From Bacteroidales bacterium (lineage in GTDB: Bacteria; Bacteroidota; Bacteroidia; Bacteroidales; FEN-979), in contig JALNWE010000044.1 in assembly GCA_023231065.1 (NCBI GenBank), forward strand, positions 1 to 25,140: DNA of 25,140 nt. The letters are read 5' to 3'. Below are positions 1-6,630 of this stretch, piece after piece (within the stretch, counting starts at the first letter, position 1; each line of letters starts with the position of its first letter). A program made the position numbers and the translations under genes. Below the pieces are notes generated by a model, which saw nothing but the letters and a program-made list of their open reading frames with translations, ran no database searches and had not been told where the DNA came from.

Positions 1-250
1 AAAAGTTGCGCATGGTCAAGGAGCCGCCGAAATGGTGTTTCCCGATCAGCATTCCATTTCGGTTAACCACCCGGTGAGCCGGAACATCATTCATCTGTGT
101 ATGGGAAGCATTCATAACCCATCTTGCCACCCGTGCCGATCCTCTTAATCCCAGATATTCCGCGATGGCGCCATACGACGTTACCCTTCCCGCCATGACC
201 CTGCTTACAAGATCATACGCTTTGATAAAAAATGAACCTGAAGGCGCCAT
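1..250 (-). CDS. Alkyltransferase-like (ATL) protein of the MGMT family, 3' end cut off by window edge
   Basis: Reading leftward from an ATG at 248-250 gives 83 residues that run off the window. The segment matches the DNA-binding domain of O6-alkylguanine-DNA alkyltransferases: VTSYGAIA (residues 23-30, with the presumed base-flipping Tyr26), SARVARW (38-44, with the presumed arginine finger) and VPAHRVVNRNG (56-66). In true methyltransferases the active site is PCHR; here it reads PAHR, with Ala58 where the alkyl-accepting cysteine should be. By family knowledge this makes it an ATL protein, which binds O6-alkylguanine and flags it for nucleotide excision repair instead of repairing it directly. 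It starts 12 bp after the MerR stop with no clear Shine-Dalgarno sequence, so it is probably the last gene of the M23-MerR-ATL unit. The missing C-terminus is unlikely to change the call. Confidence 0.85.
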   Translation of the reverse strand, partial: MAPSGSFFIKAYDLVSRVMAGRVTSYGAIAEYLGLRGSARVARWVMNASHTQMNDVPAHRVVNRNGMLIGKHHFGGSLTMRNF

Positions 251-262
251 GGGAATCCGGGG

Positions 263-598
263 TTACATCTGTTCTTTTAATTCAAGCAGGAAACCCTTCA
301 TCTGATTCAGGGAATCAATGATCTCCACCTGCTTTAATACCTCGTCCTTGTTTTGCCGCAATTTATCCTTGGCGCCCTGTAATGTATAGCCCCTTTCCTT
401 AACCAGATGATAGATAATCCGCAGGTTGTCCAGATCCTGTTTGGTGAAAAGCCGGTTTCCTTTTTTATTTTTCTGCGGTTTTAAAATATCAAACTCATTT
501 TCCCAAAACCGGATAAGTGACGCGTTGACTTCGAACATTTCAGCCACTTCACCAATGGAATAGTATATTTTTTCTATTTTCCTGTTTTTTTTCAACAT
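263..598 (-). CDS. MerR-family transcriptional regulator, small, without effector domain
   Basis: 111 residues. An N-terminal MerR winged helix-turn-helix spans about residues 13-75: YSIGEVAEMFEV, then the helix SLIRFWENEF (27-36) and the wing GNRLFTKQDLDNLR (47-60). A helical, probably coiled-coil dimerisation tail follows (about 82-110). The tail holds no cysteine pair or ligand-binding domain, so no metal or drug inducer can be proposed. MerR proteins of this short type are common in Bacteroidota, often next to an M23 peptidase gene and alaS as here. It starts 11 bp after the M23 gene and ends 12 bp before the ATL gene, so the three are probably co-transcribed. Targets are unknown; regulation of its own operon is possible but is inference. 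Confidence 0.85.
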   Translation of the reverse strand: MLKKNRKIEKIYYSIGEVAEMFEVNASLIRFWENEFDILKPQKNKKGNRLFTKQDLDNLRIIYHLVKERGYTLQGAKDKLRQNKDEVLKQVEIIDSLNQMKGFLLELKEQM

Positions 599-609
599 TA
601 AAAAAACTG

Positions 610-1584
610 TTAGTCCATGGTTTGTGAAGGACGTGAAGAAAGCTCCAGCATCGTTTGGAATTCGCTGGATGTCAGGTCATTAAAAAAGAAATAGATAGGA
701 TTCAGCGGTATTCCGTTTTTCCTTACTTCATAATGAAGGTGTGGGGAAGTCGATTTCCCTGTATTCCCGACATAACCAATGATCTGCCCCCGTAAGATCT
801 TTTGCCCGGGTCTGACAAAAACTCTTGAGAGATGGGCATATACCGTCCGGTAACTATAACCATGGTCAATGATAATCTGGTTCCCATATCCACCCTGGGT
901 ATCACGGCCCGCCTCCACGATGGTGCCGTTTCCGGTTGCATAGATCTCGGTACCTATCGGGGCAGAAAAATCCATTCCTTCATGAAATTTCCTTACTTTA
1001 TAAAACGGATCCATGCGTGTGCCAAAATAGGAACCGATCCTTCTTAAATCCTTGTTGTTCATGGGTTGTATGGCAGGAATACAGGCTAACATCTTTTCCT
1101 TGTTCTTGGCCAGGGCAAATACTTCATCATAAGATTTTGACTGGACATAGAGTTTCCCCAGTATCCGGTCCATTTTCTTCGCGGTCTCGATCACGATCTC
1201 CGAATTGGTATACCCTTTCATGGCCTCATACCGGTCAATCCCTCCAATCCCAGCTTCCCGGATCGAATTCGGGATTGGTTCAGATTCAAAGATCACCCGG
1301 TATATATTGTCATCCCGGTCTTGCAAGTCCGCCATTATTTTTGTTGCCTTGTCAAGCTGATCATTCAGGATCTGGAATTGCAATTTCAATTGTTCAATTT
1401 CCCGCTTTTGTTCTTTTACTTTAGGGGAATCCAGGAAATTATAAGCCAGTAACAGAACGACTGCAGCGAAGACCACTCCGGTGGATAGATGGGAGAAAAA
1501 GTATAGTAATCGCTTCCGGAAGGTCGTGTGAACCCGGTCGAACGTCAAAGCTTTTTTATTGAACTTATACTTTACCTTGCTCAT
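610..1584 (-). CDS. M23-family (LytM/peptidoglycan endopeptidase-like) membrane-anchored metallopeptidase
   Basis: 324 residues. A basic cytoplasmic N-terminus is followed by one transmembrane segment (about 35-51, GVVFAAVVLLLAYNFL), a predicted periplasmic coiled coil (about 55-92), a linker, and a C-terminal M23 domain (about 185-297). Zinc and catalytic residues are intact: H201 and D205 in HEGMDFSAP, H251 in YAHLS, and H282 and H284 in PHLHYEV. The family cleaves peptide cross-bridges of peptidoglycan, or acts as a scaffold when residues are missing; with all ligands present it is probably an active endopeptidase facing the periplasm. It is the first gene of the leftward unit with MerR and ATL, diverges from alaS and has its own -7 box at 1632-1639. 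The family assignment is firm; the precise substrate bond is not. Confidence 0.92.
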   Translation of the reverse strand: MSKVKYKFNKKALTFDRVHTTFRKRLLYFFSHLSTGVVFAAVVLLLAYNFLDSPKVKEQKREIEQLKLQFQILNDQLDKATKIMADLQDRDDNIYRVIFESEPIPNSIREAGIGGIDRYEAMKGYTNSEIVIETAKKMDRILGKLYVQSKSYDEVFALAKNKEKMLACIPAIQPMNNKDLRRIGSYFGTRMDPFYKVRKFHEGMDFSAPIGTEIYATGNGTIVEAGRDTQGGYGNQIIIDHGYSYRTVYAHLSRVFVRPGQKILRGQIIGYVGNTGKSTSPHLHYEVRKNGIPLNPIYFFFNDLTSSEFQTMLELSSRPSQTMD

Positions 1585-1631
1585 CGACAGGTAAATAAAG
1601 AATTACTCTAAAAGAGGCAGGCTAACGGCTA

Positions 1632-1639
1632 CAAAATTA
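1632..1639 (-). promoter_or_regulatory. Candidate Bacteroidota -7 box for the M23-MerR-ATL unit
   Basis: On the minus strand these bases read TAATTTTG, an exact match to TAnnTTTG. They lie about 48 bp upstream of the M23 start, which would give a leader of roughly 40 nt. No good -33 TTTG is visible at the expected distance, so the call rests on one box. Confidence 0.45.
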
Positions 1640-1649
1640 AGTAAATAAT

Positions 1650-1657
1650 TAACTTTG
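1650..1657 (+). promoter_or_regulatory. alaS: Candidate Bacteroidota -7 box for alaS
   Basis: TAACTTTG matches TAnnTTTG exactly, 64 bp upstream of the alaS ATG. Transcription would begin near 1663, and the leader would contain the repeated TGTTAA motifs at 1683-1709. No clear -33 element is seen. The box sits back to back with the minus-strand box at 1632-1639. Confidence 0.45.
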
Positions 1658-1682
1658 CATCCGTTTTGGGTTTATAAAAAAA

Positions 1683-1709
1683 TGTTAAAGATTGTTAACA
1701 AATTGTTAA
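1683..1709 (+). repeat. Three phased TGTTAA motifs with an inverted repeat in the alaS leader
   Basis: TGTTAA occurs at 1683-1688, 1693-1698 and 1704-1709, spaced 10 and 11 bp apart, close to one helical turn. The last two are part of a perfect inverted repeat, TTAACAA-A-TTGTTAA (1695-1709), ending 12 bp before the alaS ATG. It could be an operator or a weak RNA hairpin over the start region. The region is AT-rich, so chance is not excluded. Confidence 0.35.
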
Positions 1710-1721
1710 TCTTGTAATTAC

Positions 1722-4415
1722 ATGGATTCCACTCACATCCGGCAGACGTTTCTCGATTTTTTCCGGTCAAAACAGCATGAGATTGTTCCTTCAGCTCCGA
1801 TGGTTATTAAAAATGATCCGACCCTGATGTTCACCAATGCAGGCATGAACCAGTTCAAAGATATTTTCCTGGGTAACCGGGATGCCGTTTACAAACGGGT
1901 TGCCGATTCGCAGAAATGCTTGCGCGTTTCAGGCAAACATAATGATCTGGAGGAAGTTGGTCACGACACCTACCATCATACCATGTTCGAAATGTTGGGC
2001 AATTGGTCATTCGGCGATTATTTTAAAAAAGAGGCCATTGCCTGGGGATGGGAGCTCCTCACCGGAGTGCTGAAAATTGATAAGAACAGGCTTTATGTTA
2101 CAGTTTTCGAAGGCGATAAAAAAGAGGGGCTGGGCCGGGATGAGGAAGCTTACGGATATTGGAAAGCAATTGTTCCTGAAGACCGGATCCTGTTAGGATC
2201 GAAAAAAGACAATTTCTGGGAAATGGGCGATACTGGTCCATGTGGCCCCTGTTCTGAAATTCATGTAGATATCCGCGATAAAGAAGAATGCCAGAAGATC
2301 CCCGGTGCATCCCTGGTCAATACCGGCAATCCGCTGGTCATTGAAATATGGAACCTGGTGTTTATTGAATTCAACCGTCAGTCAAACGGGAAACTGGTTC
2401 CATTACCTGCAAAACATGTGGACACTGGTATGGGTTTCGAACGGCTCTGTATGGTATTACAGGGCACAAAATCAAATTACGATACGGATGTGTTTCAGCC
2501 TATCATACAGGCTATTGCGAAACGCGCCGGGATGGAATACGGGCATGATCCCAAAGCTGACATTGCCATGCGCGTAATCGCGGATCATATCCGCGCTATT
2601 TCGTTTGCCATTGCCGACGGTCAGTTGCCATCGAATGTGAAAGCCGGGTATGTGATCCGCCGGATCCTCAGGCGCGCTGTCCGGTATGGCTATGCCTTCC
2701 TGGATATCAAAGAACCGTTCTTATTTGAACTTTTACCGGTGTTGATCGTCCAGATGGGTCCCTTTTTTCCGGAATTGATAGCTCAGAAAAAACTGATCAC
2801 CAATGTCATACGTGAAGAAGAATCCGCATTTCTGAGAACCCTTTCAGCAGGGATCCAGCGGTTCAACCATTATATTGAGCAATCAGGCGCCCGCACAACA
2901 GAACAACGGATTGAGGCAGATGATGAGTCCAGCGAAACAGATCCTCAACCTCCAATTGTCAATAGTCATTTGATAGATGGTTCTTTCGCTTTTGAACTCT
3001 TCGATACGTTTGGTTTTCCCATCGATCTAACGCAGTTGATGGCGCGGGAGATCGGCTGGACGGTTGATATGAAGGGGTTTTCCAAAGGATTATCGGAACA
3101 AAAAGCACGATCGCGCCAGGATGCCACTGTTGCCGCTGACGATTGGACGATGCTGGTCCCGGATGCCGGGATGCCTGTTTTCGTTGGTTATGATATGCTT
3201 GAAACCTCCTCCCGGATCGTTAAATACCGCAAGGTGAGAACCAAGGGTCGCGATCTGTTCCAGGTTGTCCTGGATCAAACTCCTTTTTATGCCGAATCGG
3301 GCGGACAGGTGGGCGACAAAGGATGGCTGTCAACAGGGGGTGAAAAGATCGAGGTACTGGATACCCTGAAGGAGAATGAATTATCGGTCCATGTTACTCC
3401 TTCCATTTTCACTGATCCGGGAATGCCGGTCACCGCCCGTGTCGATGAAACAAAACGCACTGCAACGGCCAACAACCATTCAGCCACTCACCTGTTGCAC
3501 GCGGCGCTCAGGCATATTCTTGGAAAGCATGTGGAACAAAAAGGATCCCTGGTTGACGATCAGCATCTCCGTTTCGACTTCACCCATTTTGCAAAGCTGT
3601 CAAAAGAGGAAATTTCGAAGGTGGAAGCCATGGTGAATGCTAAAATACGGGAGAATATCATCCTCCGTGAAGAGCGGGCATTGCCCATTCAAAAAGCCCG
3701 AGAAATGGGGGCCATGGCATTGTTTGGCGAGAAATACGGTGACCGGGTACGGGTCATTACCTTCGATCCCGGTTATTCCATTGAACTTTGCGGAGGGACA
3801 CATGTGCCTGCCACCGGTCAGATCGGCTCTTTCAAGATCTTGTCCGAGGGCGGTATTGCCGCAGGGATCAGGAGAATAGAAGCCATTACTGCCTTGAAGG
3901 CGGAGGAATTCTGGCAGGCGAAAGAAACCTTACTGGAGGAAATCGGTGACCTCCTCAAAAATCCAAAAGATCTGAAAAAAGGGATTACGAATTTGCTGAA
4001 TGAAAACCTGGAGCTGAAAAACCAGGTTGCTGAACTGGGTAAACTGAAACTCCAGCAACTCAAAGATGAATGCATAGGAAAGGCAGAGGCGATCAACGGG
4101 ATTAATTTCCTGGCCACTTGCATTGACATGGATCCCGATACCATAAAGAACCTTACTCATGAGTTGAACCGGGCTATACCCGATCTGTTCCTGGTGATAG
4201 CTTCGGAATATGAAGGGAAAGTGTCCCTGACGGTGATGCTGGGCGAAAAACTGGTGAAGGACCGCAAGCTCCATGCCGGGAATATCATTAGGGAACTGGC
4301 AAAAGAGATCCAGGGCGGCGGCGGTGGTCAACCCCACATTGCAACTGCAGGCGGGAAAAATCCTGCCGGGATCCCGGCAGCGCTGGAGAAAGCCAGAAAT
4401 TTCCTCGTTTCATAA
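1722..4415 (+). CDS. alaS: Alanyl-tRNA synthetase
   Basis: 897 residues. The enzyme charges tRNA-Ala with alanine in the cytoplasm and edits mischarged Ser or Gly. The class II core is at the N-terminus (FTNAGMNQFKDIFLG, then HNDLEEVGHDTYHHTMFEML), followed by the tRNA-binding middle region, the editing domain with zinc ligands H586 and H590 (HSATH) and C690 and H694 (CGGTH), and the oligomerising C-Ala domain ending in GGGGGQPHIATAGG. The start is the first ATG, and the N-terminus MDSTHIRQTFLDFF is typical. The protein is about 20 residues longer than usual. The excess lies near residues 388-418, just before the conserved FAFELFDTFGFP, and contains two heptamer repeat units (2954-2967) also found between genes. 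Nothing essential is lost, so the enzyme should be functional. Confidence 0.97.
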   Translation: MDSTHIRQTFLDFFRSKQHEIVPSAPMVIKNDPTLMFTNAGMNQFKDIFLGNRDAVYKRVADSQKCLRVSGKHNDLEEVGHDTYHHTMFEMLGNWSFGDYFKKEAIAWGWELLTGVLKIDKNRLYVTVFEGDKKEGLGRDEEAYGYWKAIVPEDRILLGSKKDNFWEMGDTGPCGPCSEIHVDIRDKEECQKIPGASLVNTGNPLVIEIWNLVFIEFNRQSNGKLVPLPAKHVDTGMGFERLCMVLQGTKSNYDTDVFQPIIQAIAKRAGMEYGHDPKADIAMRVIADHIRAISFAIADGQLPSNVKAGYVIRRILRRAVRYGYAFLDIKEPFLFELLPVLIVQMGPFFPELIAQKKLITNVIREEESAFLRTLSAGIQRFNHYIEQSGARTTEQRIEADDESSETDPQPPIVNSHLIDGSFAFELFDTFGFPIDLTQLMAREIGWTVDMKGFSKGLSEQKARSRQDATVAADDWTMLVPDAGMPVFVGYDMLETSSRIVKYRKVRTKGRDLFQVVLDQTPFYAESGGQVGDKGWLSTGGEKIEVLDTLKENELSVHVTPSIFTDPGMPVTARVDETKRTATANNHSATHLLHAALRHILGKHVEQKGSLVDDQHLRFDFTHFAKLSKEEISKVEAMVNAKIRENIILREERALPIQKAREMGAMALFGEKYGDRVRVITFDPGYSIELCGGTHVPATGQIGSFKILSEGGIAAGIRRIEAITALKAEEFWQAKETLLEEIGDLLKNPKDLKKGITNLLNENLELKNQVAELGKLKLQQLKDECIGKAEAINGINFLATCIDMDPDTIKNLTHELNRAIPDLFLVIASEYEGKVSLTVMLGEKLVKDRKLHAGNIIRELAKEIQGGGGGQPHIATAGGKNPAGIPAALEKARNFLVS
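2954..2967 (-). repeat. Two heptamer repeat units inside alaS
   Basis: The plus strand reads AATTGTC then AATAGTC; the minus strand reads GACTATT then GACAATT. These are the same 7-bp units that form the array at 13290-13359 and the cluster at 6501-6514. They encode part of P-I-V-N-S-H (residues 411-416) in a region where AlaRS orthologues usually have a shorter loop. Confidence 0.6.
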
Positions 4416-4421
4416 AGTCTA

Positions 4422-4454
4422 TTTGGTATTGGCTCCAATTAATTGCTACTTTTA
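4422..4454 (+). promoter_or_regulatory. Weak candidate promoter for the GNAT gene
   Basis: TTTG at 4422-4425 is separated by 21 bp from TACTTTTA at 4447-4454, one mismatch from TAnnTTTG. It lies 29 bp upstream of the GTG start of the acetyltransferase gene, just after the alaS stop. Confidence 0.35.
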
Positions 4455-4483
4455 CATTTTATTCATTTCTAATCCCTGTTTGA

Positions 4484-5224
4484 GTGGTCTTCAGCCGTTT
4501 TGAAGAGATCAGTAACAATGCTTGGCCGGCGCTTCAATCCATCCAATATGACGGCTGGCTTTTGCGCTTTGCCAACGGGGTCACCAAGCGGTCCAACTCC
4601 GTTAGTATGCTGTACCCCTCCCATCTTGATCCGTCAGAAAAAGTCCGGTTTTGTGAATCGCTTTATCAATCCCGGAATATAACCCCATGCTTCAAGATCA
4701 CATCATTCACACAACCTTCCGGTATGGATCCTCTTCTTGGATCATCCGGATATTTTGTCCATTCCTATATCTCTTTCCAGACACTGAAAATATCGGACAT
4801 TGCAAATCGTCCATCTCCGGATCTGACAATTGAAACGCGGCTTCGCAATGGTTGGATCGACGATTTCATCCGGATGAATGAATTTGATCCTCGCCGTAAA
4901 AACACCTATCTTGCCATCATGAATCAGATTTTCAGCCCTATGGCCCTTGTTTCAGTGAAATACCACGAAAAAATCACCGGTGTCGGGCTGGGGGTTGTTG
5001 AAGGGCCTTATATAGGATTGTTCGATATCGTGGTGGATCCCGCTCACCGCGAACAAGGATTGGGGCGCCGGATTGTGGAAGCCATTCTTTCCTGGGGAAA
5101 AAAGCAGGGAGCCCATACTGCATATCTTCAGGTACTTACCGATAATTTTCCGGCAATAAACCTTTATAAAAAGATGGGATTTAATGAAAAATACCAATAT
5201 TGGTACAGGATGAAAAAGGAATAA
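4484..5224 (+). CDS. GNAT-family N-acetyltransferase
   Basis: 246 residues. The C-terminal half is a GNAT acetyl-CoA-binding fold: strand 4 reads GLFDIVVDPAHR (178-189), followed by the pyrophosphate-binding loop REQGLGRR (189-196) and the C-terminal INLYKKMGF (225-233). The N-terminal part, with AWPALQSIQYDGWLLRFANG (13-32) and TKRSNSV, is a hallmark of a subgroup with an extra N-terminal domain. The start is GTG at 4484: an in-frame TGA immediately precedes it, and later ATGs would remove the conserved N-terminus. It follows alaS by 68 bp with a possible promoter of its own. The substrate is unknown; small amines, amino acids or protein N-termini are all possible. Confidence 0.85.
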   Translation: MVFSRFEEISNNAWPALQSIQYDGWLLRFANGVTKRSNSVSMLYPSHLDPSEKVRFCESLYQSRNITPCFKITSFTQPSGMDPLLGSSGYFVHSYISFQTLKISDIANRPSPDLTIETRLRNGWIDDFIRMNEFDPRRKNTYLAIMNQIFSPMALVSVKYHEKITGVGLGVVEGPYIGLFDIVVDPAHREQGLGRRIVEAILSWGKKQGAHTAYLQVLTDNFPAINLYKKMGFNEKYQYWYRMKKE

Positions 5225-5239
5225 TAAAATACGACTAAC

Positions 5240-5247
5240 TACATTTG
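5240..5247 (+). promoter_or_regulatory. Candidate -7 box for the outer-membrane protein gene
   Basis: TACATTTG matches TAnnTTTG exactly, 37 bp upstream of the ATG at 5285. The implied leader is about 30 nt and A-rich, as often seen in Bacteroidota. No -33 TTTG is seen. Confidence 0.45.
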
Positions 5248-5284
5248 AAAAAAAACCTTAAAACCCTTATTAAACCATTCGACC

Positions 5285-5899
5285 ATGAAAAAAACGACGC
5301 TTCTGATTATCATCGCGCTGATTGTTCCCACGTTCTTATCAGCCCAGGAACAGGCCCCGACTCGCAAACACGAAGTTGGGATTACCTTTTCCAGTTTAAA
5401 TTCTTTTGGTTTAACTTATAAAACCGGACGAAAATCAACCATGTTCAGACTTGGTTTACTTTCACTCAACCTTCAAAATAACAATCTGAAAAATGACAAT
5501 GACTCCATTAATCACAAGTATTCAGGTTATGGAGTTGGCTTCCGCCTGGGTTTTGAAAAAAGAATACAGCTTGTTCAGAATTTTAATTTTCTCATCGGTC
5601 TGGATGCTGGTTGTAGTTACGAATACAGAAGGGAAAAAGATAAGGATTACAATGTAACGCAACCGATTGCTACCTATTGGACTGTTACGCCTTCGCTTTC
5701 ATGTGTGATCGGCGCTTCCTATATCTTCAAAGATGCGTTGGTTATTTCGGCTGAAGTATATCCTTCGATTTGGTACAGTTTTGGAAAAAACACTTACGAA
5801 AATGGAGATGCAAAGCATGAAGTTAAAACAACCCAGTTGGGTTTCGGATTTAACAATACGACTGCAAGCCTGACCTTCGCTTACCGTTTCGGGAAATAG
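5285..5899 (+). CDS. Small outer-membrane beta-barrel protein, function unknown
   Basis: 204 residues. A clear signal peptide (about 1-20, MKKTTLLIIIALIVPTFLSA) is followed by a mature start QEQAP. The rest alternates amphipathic strands rich in Gly, Tyr and Phe, such as YSGYGVGFRLGFEKR and FLIGLDAGCSYEY, and ends in the strand SLTFAYRFGK. This is the pattern of a roughly 8-stranded outer-membrane barrel of the broad OmpA/OmpX-like type. No peptidoglycan-binding domain and no enzyme motif is present. It is flanked by genes with no obvious link and seems to be a single-gene transcript. It ends 9 bp from the convergent gene. The barrel and secretion calls are good; the role is unknown. Confidence 0.75.
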   Translation: MKKTTLLIIIALIVPTFLSAQEQAPTRKHEVGITFSSLNSFGLTYKTGRKSTMFRLGLLSLNLQNNNLKNDNDSINHKYSGYGVGFRLGFEKRIQLVQNFNFLIGLDAGCSYEYRREKDKDYNVTQPIATYWTVTPSLSCVIGASYIFKDALVISAEVYPSIWYSFGKNTYENGDAKHEVKTTQLGFGFNNTTASLTFAYRFGK

Positions 5900-5908
5900 T
5901 AATTTCGA

Positions 5909-6454
5909 TTATTCCTGCCAATTTCGTTGTAATTCTGTCTTAATCTCATCCAGCGCCAACTCTGAAGGCAGTTTTCCCTTTTCAACCATAATCTCGAAAA
6001 TAGTCTTGACAAGATCGCTGGCCATGGCTTCATCACCGGCTTTCATGGAAGCCTGGTTGATCAGCGCTACCATCTCCTCTTTGGCATTTTTTATTAATTC
6101 CCAGGTATGAACTGAAACATATAGCTGTTGGGATAAATTGTATTCAAATTCTTCACGGACAGTCCTTACCAGCAATGACTGCAACTGGGCTGAAGTAAGT
6201 TCGGGATTGTTCAGCCGCAACGCCAGGTTTGAAGGATGGATCCGCTCCAGGAAAAGGACAAACCGCTCATACGCCTGTAACCGCAATGGAAGGATGATCT
6301 TTTGATCCTCCCTTACAGCAAACTGGACTGGGGGTTTTTGAACATGCTTCAGATAATACCATAAAAGGAAAAATGCCCCGCCAAAAAAGCAAATGAAGCA
6401 CAACAACCCACCCAGAAAGTGGAAAATAATCGGATGATCAATGGTAGGATACAT
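5909..6454 (-). CDS. Conserved one-helix membrane-anchored protein, probably DUF7935 family
   Basis: 181 residues. One transmembrane segment lies near the N-terminus (about 11-35, rich in Phe, Gly and Leu), followed by a helical and probably cytoplasmic region. The stretch LPLRLQAYERFVLFLERI (55-72) and the later EEFEYNLSQQLYVS resemble a Bacteroidota family of unknown function that I associate with DUF7935; that name comes from memory and should be checked. No enzyme motif is visible. The gene stands alone on the minus strand with an exact -7 box just upstream, and converges on the outer-membrane protein gene with only 9 bp between the stops. Confidence 0.7.
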   Translation of the reverse strand: MYPTIDHPIIFHFLGGLLCFICFFGGAFFLLWYYLKHVQKPPVQFAVREDQKIILPLRLQAYERFVLFLERIHPSNLALRLNNPELTSAQLQSLLVRTVREEFEYNLSQQLYVSVHTWELIKNAKEEMVALINQASMKAGDEAMASDLVKTIFEIMVEKGKLPSELALDEIKTELQRNWQE

Positions 6455-6473
6455 ACAAAGTCATATTTAAAGA

Positions 6474-6505
6474 CAAAGATACAAGGAACAAATGATTAAT
6501 GACAA
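6474..6505 (-). promoter_or_regulatory. Candidate promoter for the DUF7935-like gene
   Basis: On the minus strand TTG (6505-6503) is followed after 21 bp by TATCTTTG (6481-6474), an exact TAnnTTTG. The start codon is about 20 bp further on. The -33 region lies inside the heptamer repeat cluster. Confidence 0.5.
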
Positions 6506-6528
6506 TTGACAATTGATCGTTGACATTA
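6487..6528 (+). repeat. Degenerate heptamer repeat cluster between divergent genes
   Basis: In one 7-bp register the plus strand reads AACAAAT, GATTAAT, GACAATT, GACAATT, GATCGTT, GACATTA. Two adjacent units are identical (6501-6514) and the others are decayed. The cluster lies in the 176-bp gap between the DUF7935-like gene and the aminotransferase gene; the rest of the gap is AT-rich with the two candidate promoters. Confidence 0.55.
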
Positions 6529-6588
6529 GTTTTTCATTCTCCTTTATTATTTCATTTCTAATTCTTTAATCCTAACAAAAAAAATTCT

Positions 6589-6596
6589 TACCTTTG
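6589..6596 (+). promoter_or_regulatory. Candidate -7 box for the aminotransferase gene
   Basis: TACCTTTG matches TAnnTTTG exactly, 34 bp upstream of the ATG at 6631. The -33 region has only TTTA, 20 bp upstream of the box. Confidence 0.5.
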
Positions 6597-6630
6597 TCAT
6601 TTTTTACAAAAATCTCATAATCATTCTATT

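Noticed and set aside
936..1424. 162-codon open frame on the plus strand
   Set aside because: It is antisense to the M23 peptidase gene, is rich in Ser, Pro and Arg, and resembles no protein family.
3930..4337. 135-codon open frame on the minus strand
   Set aside because: It is a shadow of the C-Ala domain region of alaS.
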